A DNA stretch of 64,000 bases from JAAYCI01 sp964370045 (GTDB taxonomy: Bacteria > Bacillota > Clostridia > Oscillospirales > Ruminococcaceae). Position numbers and translations under genes: made by a program. The stretch lies in assembly GCA_964370045.1 (NCBI GenBank), contig CAYJGZ010000001.1, forward strand, positions 62,001 through 126,000. The letters are read 5' to 3'. This document shows, piece by piece, positions 23,843-33,339 of the stretch; position 1 is the first letter of the stretch, and every line of letters starts with the position of its first letter. A model generated the notes under the pieces. That model was not told the DNA's origin and ran no database searches. It saw nothing but the letters and a program-made list of their open reading frames with translations.

Positions 23843-26800
23843 TTAAATGTTGAAATAATCCACGCCGCCCTCAAACAGCTTTTGGTGCGTGTTGCCGGGC
23901 ACGTTTATGTAAAGGCTGTTGCCACTGCGCTCCGAGTGCCCCATCTTACCGAGGATGCGCCCGTCTGCGCTTGTGATGCCCTCTATCGCCATCATGCTAC
24001 CGTTGGGGTTGTGCGGTAGGGCGAGCGTGGGCACACCTGCGTAGTCCACATACTGCGTGGCTATCTGTCCGTTTTGGGCGAGCTGTTTCAAAAGCTCCTC
24101 GCTCGCAACAAAGCGTCCCTCGCCGTGGCTCATGGGCACAAGGTGCACGTTTCCGAGCGTCTCTTTGGATAGCCAAGGGGAGAGGTTTGAGCATATTTTT
24201 GTGCGGCTCAGCGTGCTGACATGCCGCCCGAGTGTGTTAAAGGTGAGCGTGGGAAATCTTTCGTTTGCATCGCAAATTTCGCCAAAGGGCAAAAGACCTA
24301 ACTTTATCAGCGCCTGAAAGCCGTTGCATATGCCCAGCATAAGGCCGTCGTTTTTGTGCAGAAGATTGCCCACCGCCTGCTTCACACGCTCGCCACGGAA
24401 AAAGGCGCATATCAGCTTTGCGCTTCCCTCCGGCTCGTCGCCGCCCGAAAAGCCGCCGGGTAGCACCACCATTTGGCTTTGCTCTATCTTTTGCGCAAGT
24501 GCCTGTGCGCTCTGTTCCACCTCTTTGGGGCTTAGGTTGCACAGCACAAATATTTCGGGCTCAGCGCCCGCCCTGCGCAGTGCACGGGCGGTGTCGTACT
24601 CGCAGTTTGTGCCGGGGAACACGGGGATAAGCACCCTCGGCTTTGCGGTGCCTATTTTGGGCGATACGGGCTTTTTAGGTGATATATCATGCTTGATTTC
24701 CGGCACGGGCGAATCGTCCACACCGCTTGCCACAGTGGGGAACACAGGCTCTAAAACGCTCTGCCACACGTTTTGCACCTTGGCAAGGTCCACACTTTCA
24801 GCCCCAAGGCGCAGTGTGTAGGCGGCGGTGGTTTCGCCTATCTCAAGCCCCGAGGCGATGGGCTCCTCCACCTCCAAAAGAAAGCTGCCAAATGCAGGCG
24901 CAAAAAGCTGCTGCTCGGTGAGGGTATCATTCAGCTGTGCGCCCACATGGTTGCCCACGCACATTTTTTGGAGTGCGGCGGCAAGGCCACCTGCGCCCAC
25001 AGCGCAGACGGACAGCAGCTTTTTTTCCTTTACAAGCTTGTGCAGTTGTGCGAGCAAAAGCTTGAAGCTCACTGCGTTTGGCACAAGGCTGTTTTCATTT
25101 TCGGGGGCGGCCATTGGGCGCAGCCACACAAGGCGGCTGAAGGGCAGCTGAAACTCGCTGGGCAGGACATTTTGCGTACTGCCGTGCGCCACCGCAAAGC
25201 TGACGAGCGTGGGGGGAACATCCATATCCTCAAAGCTGCCTGACATGGAGTCCTTGCCGCCGATAGCTCCAACACCGAGGTTCAGCTGTGCCTCAAGCGC
25301 ACCGAGCAGTGCGGAAAATGGCTTGCCCCAGCGCAAAGGCTCCTTGTGCAGACGCTCGAAATATTCCTGAAAGCTTAGGCGAATGTCCGAAAGCGCAAAG
25401 CCCTTTGCGCACAGCTTTGCCACGCTGTGCAAAACAGCAAGGTATGCGCCGCTGTATGGGTTTTGCTCCGAGATGTAGGGGTCAAAGCCGAAGGCCATGC
25501 CTGCACAGGTGGTGCTCTCGCCCTCGGTGGGCAGCTTCATCACAAGTGCATCCGCAGGGCTTAGCTGTGTGCGTCCGCCAAAGGGCATCAGCACACTGCC
25601 TGCGCCGATGGTGGAGTCAAAGCGTTCGCCCAGCCCCTTTTGGCTACAACGGTTCAGCTCGCTTACCATCGAAGTAAAGCGTTCTTCAAGTGTGTTTCCG
25701 CTTGGCAAGGGTAAAACCGGCTCGGGCAGTGGAGGCACGCTTACGTCTGTCTTTTTTTGTGCACCTGCCGAGTTCAAAAATTCCCGCGAAATGTCCGCAA
25801 TTACTTTGCCTCTCCAGCGCATGACAAGGCGGGGGCTTTCGGTAACCACCGCTACTTTGGTGGCCTTTACGTTTTCGGCGCTCGCAAGCTGGATAAAGCG
25901 CTGTGCGTCCTTTTCGTTCACCACGACAGCCATGCGCTCCTGGCTTTCGCTTATGGCAAGCTCTGTGCCGCTTAGCCCCTCGTATTTTTTTGGTACGGCA
26001 TCAAGGTCTATGCAAAGCCCGTCTGCAAGCTCACCCACAGCCACCGCAACACCGCCTGCGCCAAAGTCGTTACAGCGCACAATAAGGCGGGAGGCCTCTG
26101 CGTTTCGGAAAAGGCGCTGAAGCTTTCGCTCCATGGGTGGGTTGCCCTTTTGCACCTCTGCGCCACAGCTCTCAAGGCTTTGTGTGCCGTGCGCCTTGGA
26201 AGAGCCTGTTGCGCCGCCGCATCCGTCACGGCCTGTGTCGCCGCCTACGAGTAGCACCACATCCCCTGCAATAGGGGTCTCTCTGCGCACGTTTTCAAGC
26301 GGAACCGCACCCAAAACAGCGCCTATCTCCATGCGCTTTGCCACATAGCCCGGGTGGTAAATTTCGGTGACTTCGGAGGTGGCAAGGCCTATTTGGTTTC
26401 CGTAGGAAGAATACCCTTCTGCCGCTGTAACGCATATTTTGCGCTGAGGCAGCTTGCCCGGCAGGGTGTCCTTTATGGGGGCGAGGGGGTTTGCCGCACC
26501 CGTAACACGCATAGCGCCAAACACATACCCACGCCCCGCAAGCGGGTCTCTTATTGCGCCGCCTATGCAGGTGGCCGCACCGCCAAACGGCTCTATCTCG
26601 GTGGGGTGGTTGTGCGTTTCGTTTTTGAAGAGAAGCAGCCAGTCCTCTTCTTTGCCCTCATTATCCACGCTGATACGCACACTACATGCGTTTATCTCTT
26701 CGCTCTCATCTAAGTTTTCAAGGCCGCCCGCCGCCTTTATGGCCTTTGCGCCTATCGTGCCGATGTCCATAAGCGTCTGCGGCTTGTCCTTGCTTTTGTG

Positions 26801-27562
26801 AAGGGATTTGCGCAGGTCCAAATACTTATTGTAGGTTTTTAGCGTTTGTTCGTCCTCGATGAGGACATGCTCAAGCAGGGTGCTGAACGTGGTGTGGCGG
26901 CAGTGGTCGCTCCAGTAGGTGTCCAGCATACGAAGCTCGGTGAGCGTGGGCCGGCGGCCCTCGCCCTTAAAATAATCCCTGCAAAAGGAAAGGTCGCCCT
27001 CGTCCATCGCAAGCGAATACTGCTTAATAAAGCCGCAAAGCTCTTCCTCTTTAAGCTCGGTGAAGCCCTCGAGAATGGGCACATCGGAGGGCACAGGGTG
27101 GGATATTTCAAGGCCTTTTGGCATTTCAAGGCTTGCGGCCTGCGCTTCCACGGGGTTTATCACATAGCGCATGATGCGCTGTAAGTCATTTTCGCTCAAA
27201 TCCCCACTTAAAAGATACACCCGTGCACTGCGCACTGTGGGGCGCTCGCCCATATTTATCAGCTGGATGCACTCGGCGGCGGAGTCCGCACGCTGGTCGA
27301 ACTGCCCCGGCAGGTACTCTGCTGCAAAAAGCGCATCCGCCTGTGGCAGAGCATCATACACATCATCCAGCGGTGGCTCGCTGAAAACAGTGTGCACACA
27401 GCGGCGAAACAAATCCTCCTCGATGCCCTGCACGTCGTAGCGGTTGAGAATGCGAACACCCTTTAGTGCGGTGATGCCAAGGATAGAAGAAAGCTCCTCA
27501 AAAAGTGCCTTTGCCTGTACGGCGTAGGGTGGCTTTTTTTCTACATAAATGCGGTAAACCAT
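23843..27562 (-). CDS. purL: FGAM synthase, single-chain PurL with glutaminase domain
   Basis: Converts FGAR, ATP and glutamine to FGAM. The 1239-residue chain has an N-terminal PurS-like domain, two PurM-like ATP-binding halves (KNETHNHPTEIEPFGGAAT at the first active site) and a C-terminal class I glutamine amidotransferase beginning about residue 975 with nucleophile C1079 (GICNGFQ). This large form is typical of gamma-proteobacteria, eukaryotes and many Clostridia, replacing the separate purS-Q-L of Bacilli. It lies 43 bases after purD and upstream of purB. Confidence 0.97.
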   Translation of the reverse strand: MVYRIYVEKKPPYAVQAKALFEELSSILGITALKGVRILNRYDVQGIEEDLFRRCVHTVFSEPPLDDVYDALPQADALFAAEYLPGQFDQRADSAAECIQLINMGERPTVRSARVYLLSGDLSENDLQRIMRYVINPVEAQAASLEMPKGLEISHPVPSDVPILEGFTELKEEELCGFIKQYSLAMDEGDLSFCRDYFKGEGRRPTLTELRMLDTYWSDHCRHTTFSTLLEHVLIEDEQTLKTYNKYLDLRKSLHKSKDKPQTLMDIGTIGAKAIKAAGGLENLDESEEINACSVRISVDNEGKEEDWLLLFKNETHNHPTEIEPFGGAATCIGGAIRDPLAGRGYVFGAMRVTGAANPLAPIKDTLPGKLPQRKICVTAAEGYSSYGNQIGLATSEVTEIYHPGYVAKRMEIGAVLGAVPLENVRRETPIAGDVVLLVGGDTGRDGCGGATGSSKAHGTQSLESCGAEVQKGNPPMERKLQRLFRNAEASRLIVRCNDFGAGGVAVAVGELADGLCIDLDAVPKKYEGLSGTELAISESQERMAVVVNEKDAQRFIQLASAENVKATKVAVVTESPRLVMRWRGKVIADISREFLNSAGAQKKTDVSVPPLPEPVLPLPSGNTLEERFTSMVSELNRCSQKGLGERFDSTIGAGSVLMPFGGRTQLSPADALVMKLPTEGESTTCAGMAFGFDPYISEQNPYSGAYLAVLHSVAKLCAKGFALSDIRLSFQEYFERLHKEPLRWGKPFSALLGALEAQLNLGVGAIGGKDSMSGSFEDMDVPPTLVSFAVAHGSTQNVLPSEFQLPFSRLVWLRPMAAPENENSLVPNAVSFKLLLAQLHKLVKEKKLLSVCAVGAGGLAAALQKMCVGNHVGAQLNDTLTEQQLFAPAFGSFLLEVEEPIASGLEIGETTAAYTLRLGAESVDLAKVQNVWQSVLEPVFPTVASGVDDSPVPEIKHDISPKKPVSPKIGTAKPRVLIPVFPGTNCEYDTARALRRAGAEPEIFVLCNLSPKEVEQSAQALAQKIEQSQMVVLPGGFSGGDEPEGSAKLICAFFRGERVKQAVGNLLHKNDGLMLGICNGFQALIKLGLLPFGEICDANERFPTLTFNTLGRHVSTLSRTKICSNLSPWLSKETLGNVHLVPMSHGEGRFVASEELLKQLAQNGQIATQYVDYAGVPTLALPHNPNGSMMAIEGITSADGRILGKMGHSERSGNSLYINVPGNTHQKLFEGGVDYFNI

Positions 27563-27605
27563 AATTTCCTCCGCTGTAGTGTATTTTTTGCATGGGGAAT
27601 ATTAT

Positions 27606-28880
27606 CTAAAGCAGCTCCAAAGCGCCCCTGCCTATATCTCTTCGGCAGTAAGCACCCTCAAAGTTTATGCTGTCAACTCCCTCGTATGCGAGGTCTATCG
27701 CATCCGAGAGCGTGCTTGCGGTGGCGGTGATGCCCAGCACCCTGCCGCCTGCCGTGAGGAACTTTCCCTCCTCAAGGCGTGTGCCTGCGTGGTACACCTG
27801 CGTGCCCTTTGAGGCCGCATTGTCCATGCCTGTGATTTCAAAGCCTGTTTTGTATTTTAGCGGGTAGCCACTGCTGGACATGACAACACATGCGGCGTAC
27901 TCCTGCGAAAAGTTCACATCCGCCGGCGAGAGAGTTCCGTTTGTGCAGGAGAGCATAATCTCCAAAAGGTCGCCCTGCAAGAGTGGCAAAATCACCTGCG
28001 TTTCGGGGTCGCCAAAGCGGCAGTTGAACTCTATTACCTTAGGGCCGTCGCTTGTGAGCATTAGCCCAAAGTAAAGGCATCCCTTAAATGGTGTGCCTGC
28101 CTGCGCAAGGGCATTTAGCGTAGGCATGAATATTTCATCATAGCAACGCTGTGCAATGTCGGGCGTATAGTAGGGGTTTGGCGCAACAGTGCCCATGCCG
28201 CCCGTGTTTAGGCCAAGGTCGCCGTCCCACGCACGCTTGTGGTCCATACTGCTTACCATGGGCACGAGCGTCTCGCCGTCGCAAAAGGCCAAAACGCTCA
28301 CCTCGGGCCCACGCAAAAACTCCTCCACCACCACCGTCGCGCCCGCATCGCCGAACACCTTCGCTTGCATTATTTCGGCAAGGGCGCTCTCCGCCGCCGC
28401 CTCATTTTGGCAGATGTACACGCCCTTGCCCAGCGCAAGGCCGTCCGCCTTTATGACAACGGGGTAACGGTTTATATCACGGATGTACGCAAGCGCCGCC
28501 TCCTGTGCATCAAAGCAGGCGTACGCCGCCGTGGGTATGTCGTGCTGTTGCATAAGCTGCTTTGCAAACGCCTTGCTCGCCTCAATGCGTGCGGCCGCCG
28601 CCACAGGCCCAAAGGCGGCGATGCCCTTTTCGCTCAGCGCATCCACCATGCCCAGCGCCAAAGGGTCGTCGGGGGTGACCACCACATAGTCGATATTATT
28701 TTCACAGCACCAATTAACGCACGCATCAACGTCGGTGGCCTTTATGGGCACACACTGCGCATTCTGCGATATACCGCCGTTTCCGGGCAGTGCAAATATC
28801 TGTGTGCACTTAGGGCTTTGCTGTAATTTTTTTATAATGGCGTGCTCCCTGCCGCCGCTACCTATAACTGCAATTTTCAA
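27606..28880 (-). CDS. purD: Phosphoribosylamine-glycine ligase (GAR synthetase)
   Basis: ATP-grasp ligase joining phosphoribosylamine and glycine. The 424-residue protein shows the N-terminal VIGSGGREHAI loop, the ATP-grasp core (PVVIKADGLALGKGV, VVVEEFLRGPEVSVLAF) and the metal-binding VIEFNCRFGDPETQ. The start codon is TTG at 28880, with GGAGG eight bases upstream. Two mobile-type repeats fill the 424 bp between this gene and the preceding purH' gene. Confidence 0.96.
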   Translation of the reverse strand: MKIAVIGSGGREHAIIKKLQQSPKCTQIFALPGNGGISQNAQCVPIKATDVDACVNWCCENNIDYVVVTPDDPLALGMVDALSEKGIAAFGPVAAAARIEASKAFAKQLMQQHDIPTAAYACFDAQEAALAYIRDINRYPVVIKADGLALGKGVYICQNEAAAESALAEIMQAKVFGDAGATVVVEEFLRGPEVSVLAFCDGETLVPMVSSMDHKRAWDGDLGLNTGGMGTVAPNPYYTPDIAQRCYDEIFMPTLNALAQAGTPFKGCLYFGLMLTSDGPKVIEFNCRFGDPETQVILPLLQGDLLEIMLSCTNGTLSPADVNFSQEYAACVVMSSSGYPLKYKTGFEITGMDNAASKGTQVYHAGTRLEEGKFLTAGGRVLGITATASTLSDAIDLAYEGVDSINFEGAYCRRDIGRGALELL

Positions 28881-28892
28881 ATTATGCCTCCA

Positions 28893-29167
28893 TAGCCGTT
28901 AGGGTGTAATACGAACTCGTTTTTTATTTAGCCAAAATCTCAAAAATTGCGGCAGTGCACCTCGTAAGGCGAAAGCATTACATCGGCACACTTTCTTATT
29001 TTAGAACTTTTGGCGGTATAAAAAATTCTGCGAACCTATTTCGTGCAAATTTTGTGATAGACAAGGCAGACGAACGAGTAATACTTTGTGTATTGTGAGC
29101 GAGGATAACACAGTATAGCGCATAAATTTGCCGTAATAGGCGTGTTCGGATTTCTCCCTAACGGCTA
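28893..29167. repeat. Miniature inverted-repeat element, family 3 (long)
   Basis: Terminal inverted repeats TAGCCGTTAGGG (28893-28904) and CCCTAACGGCTA (29156-29167), perfect over 12 bp. About 275 bp, non-coding. The interior contains, in reverse orientation, the ACAAGGC...AATACT..GTATT segment shared with the elements at 12286, 49509 and 62432. It lies inside the pur operon. Confidence 0.75.
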
Positions 29168-29171
29168 AGTG

Positions 29172-29293
29172 TGTGGTGTGGACAAAAGAGTAGGTTTGAT
29201 TTTTTTTGTTATATCCCCCGCCGCAGGCGGGGGATATAACGCCTGCTTCTTGTGTCTAATGTATTCTAAAATTAGCTCTATGTGTCCACTTCT
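29172..29293. repeat. Family 1 palindromic element (purH'-purD gap)
   Basis: A 15-bp perfect stem (29208-29222 with 29226-29240; GTTATATCCCCCGCC arm) around GCA. Ends are GGTGTGGACAAAAG at the left and CTCTATGTGTCCACT at the right. It abuts the family 3 element and ends about 12 bases from the purH' stop. Confidence 0.85.
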
Positions 29294-29304
29294 AAAAAAG
29301 TAGC

Positions 29305-30480
29305 TTAATGGTGGAAAAGGCGCAGGCCTGTAAATGCCATTGCTATGTCGTATTTATCGCAGGTGGAGATGACGTTATCGTCACGGATGGAGCCGCCCGG
29401 CTGTGCAATGCACACAACGCCACTGCGCTTTGCACGCTCGATATTGTCCCCAAAGGGGAAGAAGGCGTCACTGCCCAGCGCAACGCCGCTTACCGTTTTC
29501 AAAAATTCCGCACGCTCCTGCCGTGTGAGCGGCTGTGGCTTTTGGGTGAAAATATTCTGCCATACGCCCTCTGCCAGCACATCCTCGGCATCGTCGCTGA
29601 TGTAAAGGTCGATGGTATTGTCCCTGTCGGCCCTGCCGATGGTGGGCACAAAGCTTAGTGCAAGCGTCTTTGGGTGCTGGCGCAGGTGCCAGTTGTCCGC
29701 CTTGTTGCCCGCAAGGCGTGTGCAGTGTATGCGGCTTTGCTGGCCTGCACCCACGCCGATGGCTTGGCCGTCTTTTACGTAGCACACCGAGTTGGACTGG
29801 GTGTACTTCAGCGTGATGAGCGCTATGAGAAGGTCTCTTTTTTGTGCATCGCTAAGCGTTTTATTTTTGGTGGGCATCTCACTTAGCATCGCCTCGTCTA
29901 TCAGCACCTCGTTGCGTCCCTGCTCAAAGGTGATGCCGAAAACGTCCTTGCGCTCTATTTCGGCAGGGCGGTAGGACGCATCCATCTTCACGACATTGTA
30001 GCCGCCCTTGCGCTTTGTCCTTAGTATTGCCAGTGCCTCCTGTGTGTAAGCAGGGGCTATCACGCCGTCGCTCACCTCATACTGCAAAAGGCGGGCGGTG
30101 GCGGCGTCGCACTCATCGCTCAGCGCCACCCAGTCGCCGTAGCTGGACATGCGGTCCGCACCTCGTGCACGTGCGTATGCGCAGGCGATGGGCGAGAGCT
30201 CTATGTTCTCATCCACAAAGTAAATTTGACGTAGCACGGGCGAAAGCGGCAGACCCACAGCCGCACCGGCAGGGGAGACATGCTTAAAGGATGCGGCGGC
30301 GGCAAGCCCCGTGGCCGCCTTCAGCTCGCACGCAAGCTGCCATGCGTTGAGCGCATCCAAAAGGTTTATAAAGCCGGGCTTTCCGTTCAGCACCTCGATG
30401 GGAAGCGTGCCCTCCTGCATAAACACACGGGCAGGCTTTTGGTTTGGGTTGCATCCGTATTTCAGTTGTAGCTCATTCAT
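29305..30480 (-). CDS. purH: AICAR formyltransferase (stand-alone PurH C-domain)
   Basis: Transfers a formyl group from 10-formyl-THF to AICAR. The 391-residue protein corresponds only to the transformylase half of bifunctional PurH: it starts MNELQLKYGCNPNQKPARV and carries SFKHVSPAGAAVG (the K-H pair used in catalysis), KYTQSNSVCYVKDGQAIG, and GSDAFFPFGDNI. The N-terminal IMP cyclohydrolase domain is missing; a separate PurO-type cyclohydrolase is encoded directly upstream, which completes the step. The name PurH' or AICARFT is more exact than purH. Confidence 0.93.
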   Translation of the reverse strand: MNELQLKYGCNPNQKPARVFMQEGTLPIEVLNGKPGFINLLDALNAWQLACELKAATGLAAAASFKHVSPAGAAVGLPLSPVLRQIYFVDENIELSPIACAYARARGADRMSSYGDWVALSDECDAATARLLQYEVSDGVIAPAYTQEALAILRTKRKGGYNVVKMDASYRPAEIERKDVFGITFEQGRNEVLIDEAMLSEMPTKNKTLSDAQKRDLLIALITLKYTQSNSVCYVKDGQAIGVGAGQQSRIHCTRLAGNKADNWHLRQHPKTLALSFVPTIGRADRDNTIDLYISDDAEDVLAEGVWQNIFTQKPQPLTRQERAEFLKTVSGVALGSDAFFPFGDNIERAKRSGVVCIAQPGGSIRDDNVISTCDKYDIAMAFTGLRLFHH

Positions 30481-30539
30481 AATTAAAACACCCCACTAAA
30501 AAGAGTTTTACGGTAAATTCATCGGCAGGTATCGCTGTG

Positions 30540-31253
30540 CTAAACAGCGGTATATTTGTTGTAGATACGTGTGTTTTCTTCGCCGCTCGGCGAGATGGTG
30601 CGCACAAAGAGCGACACCTTGTTGTCCTTGTTCAGCGCATTCCACAGCCCCTCGCCAAACGCATCAATGTCCCCGTTTATGCACACGGGCACAGGCTCTG
30701 TGCAAAAGGAGGGCAGCGGCTCGCCGTCGCCTGCGTAGGTGTGGATGAAATGCCCCTGCCCCTTAATCGGCTGTGGGTACTCGTAAAAGAAACGCTGTGC
30801 CGAGCTTGCGTCGCCACCTGCGGACTTTAGAATGGACAGCTTGTAGCAAAAGCCGCCCTCTATGGGGCGTAAAACACCCGAAATGCGAGGAGTGTAGTTG
30901 GGCGCATCCGGCTCGAATGTGCGGCTGCGCAGTGCGTCCTCAAAGCTTTTGCCGGCTGAGCAGTACTCGAAAATTGTGTCCGTTTGGTCGCCGTTTGTCA
31001 CGATGGTGCATTCATTTAGCGTGCGCACCGCCGTGTATATCACAAGGCTTGGGTCGGTGAGCTTTGCAGGGTCGGCCGCGCGGGTCTTGATACAGCCCTC
31101 GGTATCCTCGAAAATTCTGTTGCGGGAGTTTTCACTGCGCCCCATGATGAAGTATGCCATGTACGCACAGCCGTTTTCCCCTGTGCCCATCACGATGCCC
31201 CTGCCGGGATAGTTGTTTTGCTCGAGTAGGTTTTTAATTTGTGCAGATGCCAT
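30540..31253 (-). CDS. purO: IMP cyclohydrolase, PurO type
   Basis: Closes FAICAR to IMP, the last step of the pathway. The 237-residue protein belongs to the PurO/IMP-cyclohydrolase-like family first known from archaea: GRGIVMGTGENGCAYMAYFIMGRSENSRNR near the N-terminus (key residues GRG, YFIMGRSENSRNR) and RTLNECTIVTNGDQTDTI. It replaces the cyclohydrolase domain missing from the adjacent PurH'. It follows purN in transcription, with a family 1 element between them. Confidence 0.9.
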   Translation of the reverse strand: MASAQIKNLLEQNNYPGRGIVMGTGENGCAYMAYFIMGRSENSRNRIFEDTEGCIKTRAADPAKLTDPSLVIYTAVRTLNECTIVTNGDQTDTIFEYCSAGKSFEDALRSRTFEPDAPNYTPRISGVLRPIEGGFCYKLSILKSAGGDASSAQRFFYEYPQPIKGQGHFIHTYAGDGEPLPSFCTEPVPVCINGDIDAFGEGLWNALNKDNKVSLFVRTISPSGEENTRIYNKYTAV

Positions 31254-31362
31254 GTGTTTCAGCCCCTTACCTTAGATGATATGTATTTTGTGTAATGTTA
31301 TTCGGGCGAGCATACAGGCTCGCCCCTACTAAAAAATCACCTTGTGACGCATTGAAAAGGGG

Positions 31363-31483
31363 AGTGGACACATAGAGGTGATTAAGTTTTTTGCTATATC
31401 CTCCCCGCCGCAGGCGGGGAGGATATAGCGCCTTCTTCTTGCACTTAACGTACTCTAAATCACCGAATTTGCCCACACCCTTG
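31363..31483. repeat. Family 1 palindromic element (purN-purO gap)
   Basis: A 17-bp perfect stem (31393-31409 with 31413-31429; GCTATATCCTCCCCGCC arm) around GCA. The left end is AGTGGACACATAGAGGTGATT and the right end the complement of GGGTGTGGGCAAATTCGGTG, so both family ends are intact. Confidence 0.88.
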
Positions 31484-31500
31484 AAAAGTGCAGTATAACG

Positions 31501-32103
31501 CTAAATATCGCCCGACATATCACAGCACAGACGCTCCAAAGCCAGCGGAAGCAGCTCCCACTCGGCGTTTTCCATTATGCGCTTTTGCAGGCTGCTCGGG
31601 GTGTCGCCGGGCAGGACGTCCACCGCTTTTTGCATCAAAATGGCGCCGCCGTCCACCTCGTCGTTCACAAGGTGTACTGTGGCACCGCTTACCTTTACCC
31701 CGCGGGCAAGAGCCGCCTCGTGCACCGCAAGGCCGTAAAACCCTACGCCCCCAAAAGAGGGTAAAAGCGACGGATGTACGTTTATTATGCGCTGTGGAAA
31801 CGCCGCCAAAAGCGCAGGGCCCACCACCGACAAAAAGCCTGCCAGCACCACCACCTCTATGCGATGTTTTTGCAAAACGGCCAAAAGCGCCGCATCAAAG
31901 TCGCAGGGGTTTTCAAAGTTTTTGCGGGCGACGACAAGCGCAGGTATGCCTGCGCACTCGGCACGCCTGAGCGCCTGTACATCAGGCTTTGAGGAGACCA
32001 CCAGCACAAGCTTTGCGTGGGGCATTTTTTCGGTGGATTTTGCGTCGATGAGCGCCTGCAAGTTCGTTCCGCCGCCGCTTACGAGCACAGCTACACGTCT
32101 CAC
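31501..32103 (-). CDS. purN: Phosphoribosylglycinamide formyltransferase
   Basis: Formylates GAR using 10-formyl-THF. The 200-residue protein begins VAVLVSGGGTNLQALI and has the catalytic N-H-D set within GFLSVVGPALLAAFPQRIINVHPSLLPSF (key residues INVHPSLLP) and GATVHLVNDEVDGGAIL. The start is GTG 32103, overlapping the purM stop (ATGTGA), so purM and purN are translationally coupled; a longer reading to 32157 would lie within purM. Confidence 0.95.
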   Translation of the reverse strand: MRRVAVLVSGGGTNLQALIDAKSTEKMPHAKLVLVVSSKPDVQALRRAECAGIPALVVARKNFENPCDFDAALLAVLQKHRIEVVVLAGFLSVVGPALLAAFPQRIINVHPSLLPSFGGVGFYGLAVHEAALARGVKVSGATVHLVNDEVDGGAILMQKAVDVLPGDTPSSLQKRIMENAEWELLPLALERLCCDMSGDI

Positions 32104-33140
32104 ATTAAAACGCCCCCCTCGCCCTTTACCACCTCGCCCAGCACGTATGCGTCGCACCCTGCTGCCGAAAGCGCACTAAGCGCCGCATCCACCTGGCTCT
32201 TCGGAAGCATAACACACATGCCAACGCCCATATTAAAGGTGTTGAACATGTCCCGCTCGGGGATTTTGCCAAGCTTTGCGATAAGGCCGAATATGGGCGG
32301 AGGCTTTACGGCGGACTTGTCTATTTTTGCGCAAAGGCCGCTCGGCAGACAACGTGGAATATTTTCGTGAAAGCCGCCGCCCGTGATGTGCGAAATTCCG
32401 CTTGGGCGAGTGGCCGCCAAAAGTGCCGACACAGCCTTTACGTAAATTGTGGTGGGTGTCAAAAGCACTCGGCCAAGCGGAGCGCCTAACTCCTCCTCGT
32501 ATTTGTGCAGTACATCGGGGTTTTCATCAATGCCGAAAACACGGCGCACAAGCGAAAAGCCGTTGGAGTGCACGCCCGAGGAGGGCAGTGCCAAAATAAC
32601 GTCCCCCTCGCAGATGGCATCGCCGCTGATGAGGGCCTTTTTGTCCGCCATGCCCACCGCAAAGCCGGCAAGGTCGTACTCATCGGGGTGCATAACGCCG
32701 GGGTGCTCCGCAGTCTCGCCCCCTATGAGCGCACAGCCTGCCTGCACACAGCCCTCCGAAATGCCTGCCACGATAGCCTCTATTCGGGAGGGCTCGTTTT
32801 TGCCACATGCGATGTAGTCCAAAAAAAACAGCGGCTTTGCACCTGCGCACACAATGTCGTTTACGCACATTGCCACGCAGTCTATGCCGATGGTGTCGTG
32901 CTTGCCCAAAAGCTTTGCTATTTGCAGTTTTGTGCCCACGCCGTCTGTGCCGCTTATGAGCACAGGCTCTTCCATGCCCGAAAAGTCGGGCGCAAAAAGG
33001 CCGCCAAACCCACCAAGGCCGCTTAGCACCCCCGGGGTAATTGTGCGCTGTACATGCTTTGTCATGCGCTGTACCGCCTCGTAGCCGGCGGTGATGTCCA
33101 CCCCTGCGGCGGCGTAGCTTTCGCTGTGGCTTTTTTGCAT
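32100..33140 (-). CDS. purM: AIR synthetase (phosphoribosylformylglycinamidine cyclo-ligase)
   Basis: ATP-dependent ring closure of FGAM to AIR. The 346-residue protein shows SYAAAGVDITAGYEAV, the GTDGVGTKLQIA metal/ATP loop, CVNDIVCAGAKPLFFLDYIACG (key residues NDI, GAxPLFFLDY) and the GGGFHENIPR motif. GGAGG lies six bases before ATG 33140. It precedes purN with a four-base overlap; a family 1 element separates it from purF. Confidence 0.96.
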   Translation of the reverse strand: MQKSHSESYAAAGVDITAGYEAVQRMTKHVQRTITPGVLSGLGGFGGLFAPDFSGMEEPVLISGTDGVGTKLQIAKLLGKHDTIGIDCVAMCVNDIVCAGAKPLFFLDYIACGKNEPSRIEAIVAGISEGCVQAGCALIGGETAEHPGVMHPDEYDLAGFAVGMADKKALISGDAICEGDVILALPSSGVHSNGFSLVRRVFGIDENPDVLHKYEEELGAPLGRVLLTPTTIYVKAVSALLAATRPSGISHITGGGFHENIPRCLPSGLCAKIDKSAVKPPPIFGLIAKLGKIPERDMFNTFNMGVGMCVMLPKSQVDAALSALSAAGCDAYVLGEVVKGEGGVLM

Positions 33141-33219
33141 AGTGGCCTCCTTAGATAAGAGCGTAGAGTATTTAGGGTATGCGGATACTATTCAAATAGT
33201 GTCACTACATTTTGGTCAT

Positions 33220-33339
33220 AGGGTGCAGGCAAAAGAGATGGCTTGTTTTTTTCGGTATATCCCCCGCCGTAGGCGGGGGATATACCGCTTTGTTTTTACG
33301 TTTAAGGTTACGTCTAAAATAATGATACATGTCCACACC
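33220..33339. repeat. Family 1 palindromic element (purF-purM gap)
   Basis: A 15-bp perfect stem (33254-33268 with 33272-33286; GGTATATCCCCCGCC arm) around GTA. The right end, TGTCCACACC, directly abuts the purF stop codon (33340-33342). Confidence 0.85.

Noticed and set aside
31308..31329. Terminator between purN and purO (GGGCGAGC/GCTCGCCC hairpin)
   Set aside because: No T tract follows on the transcribed minus strand, so it is only a hairpin within the operon.
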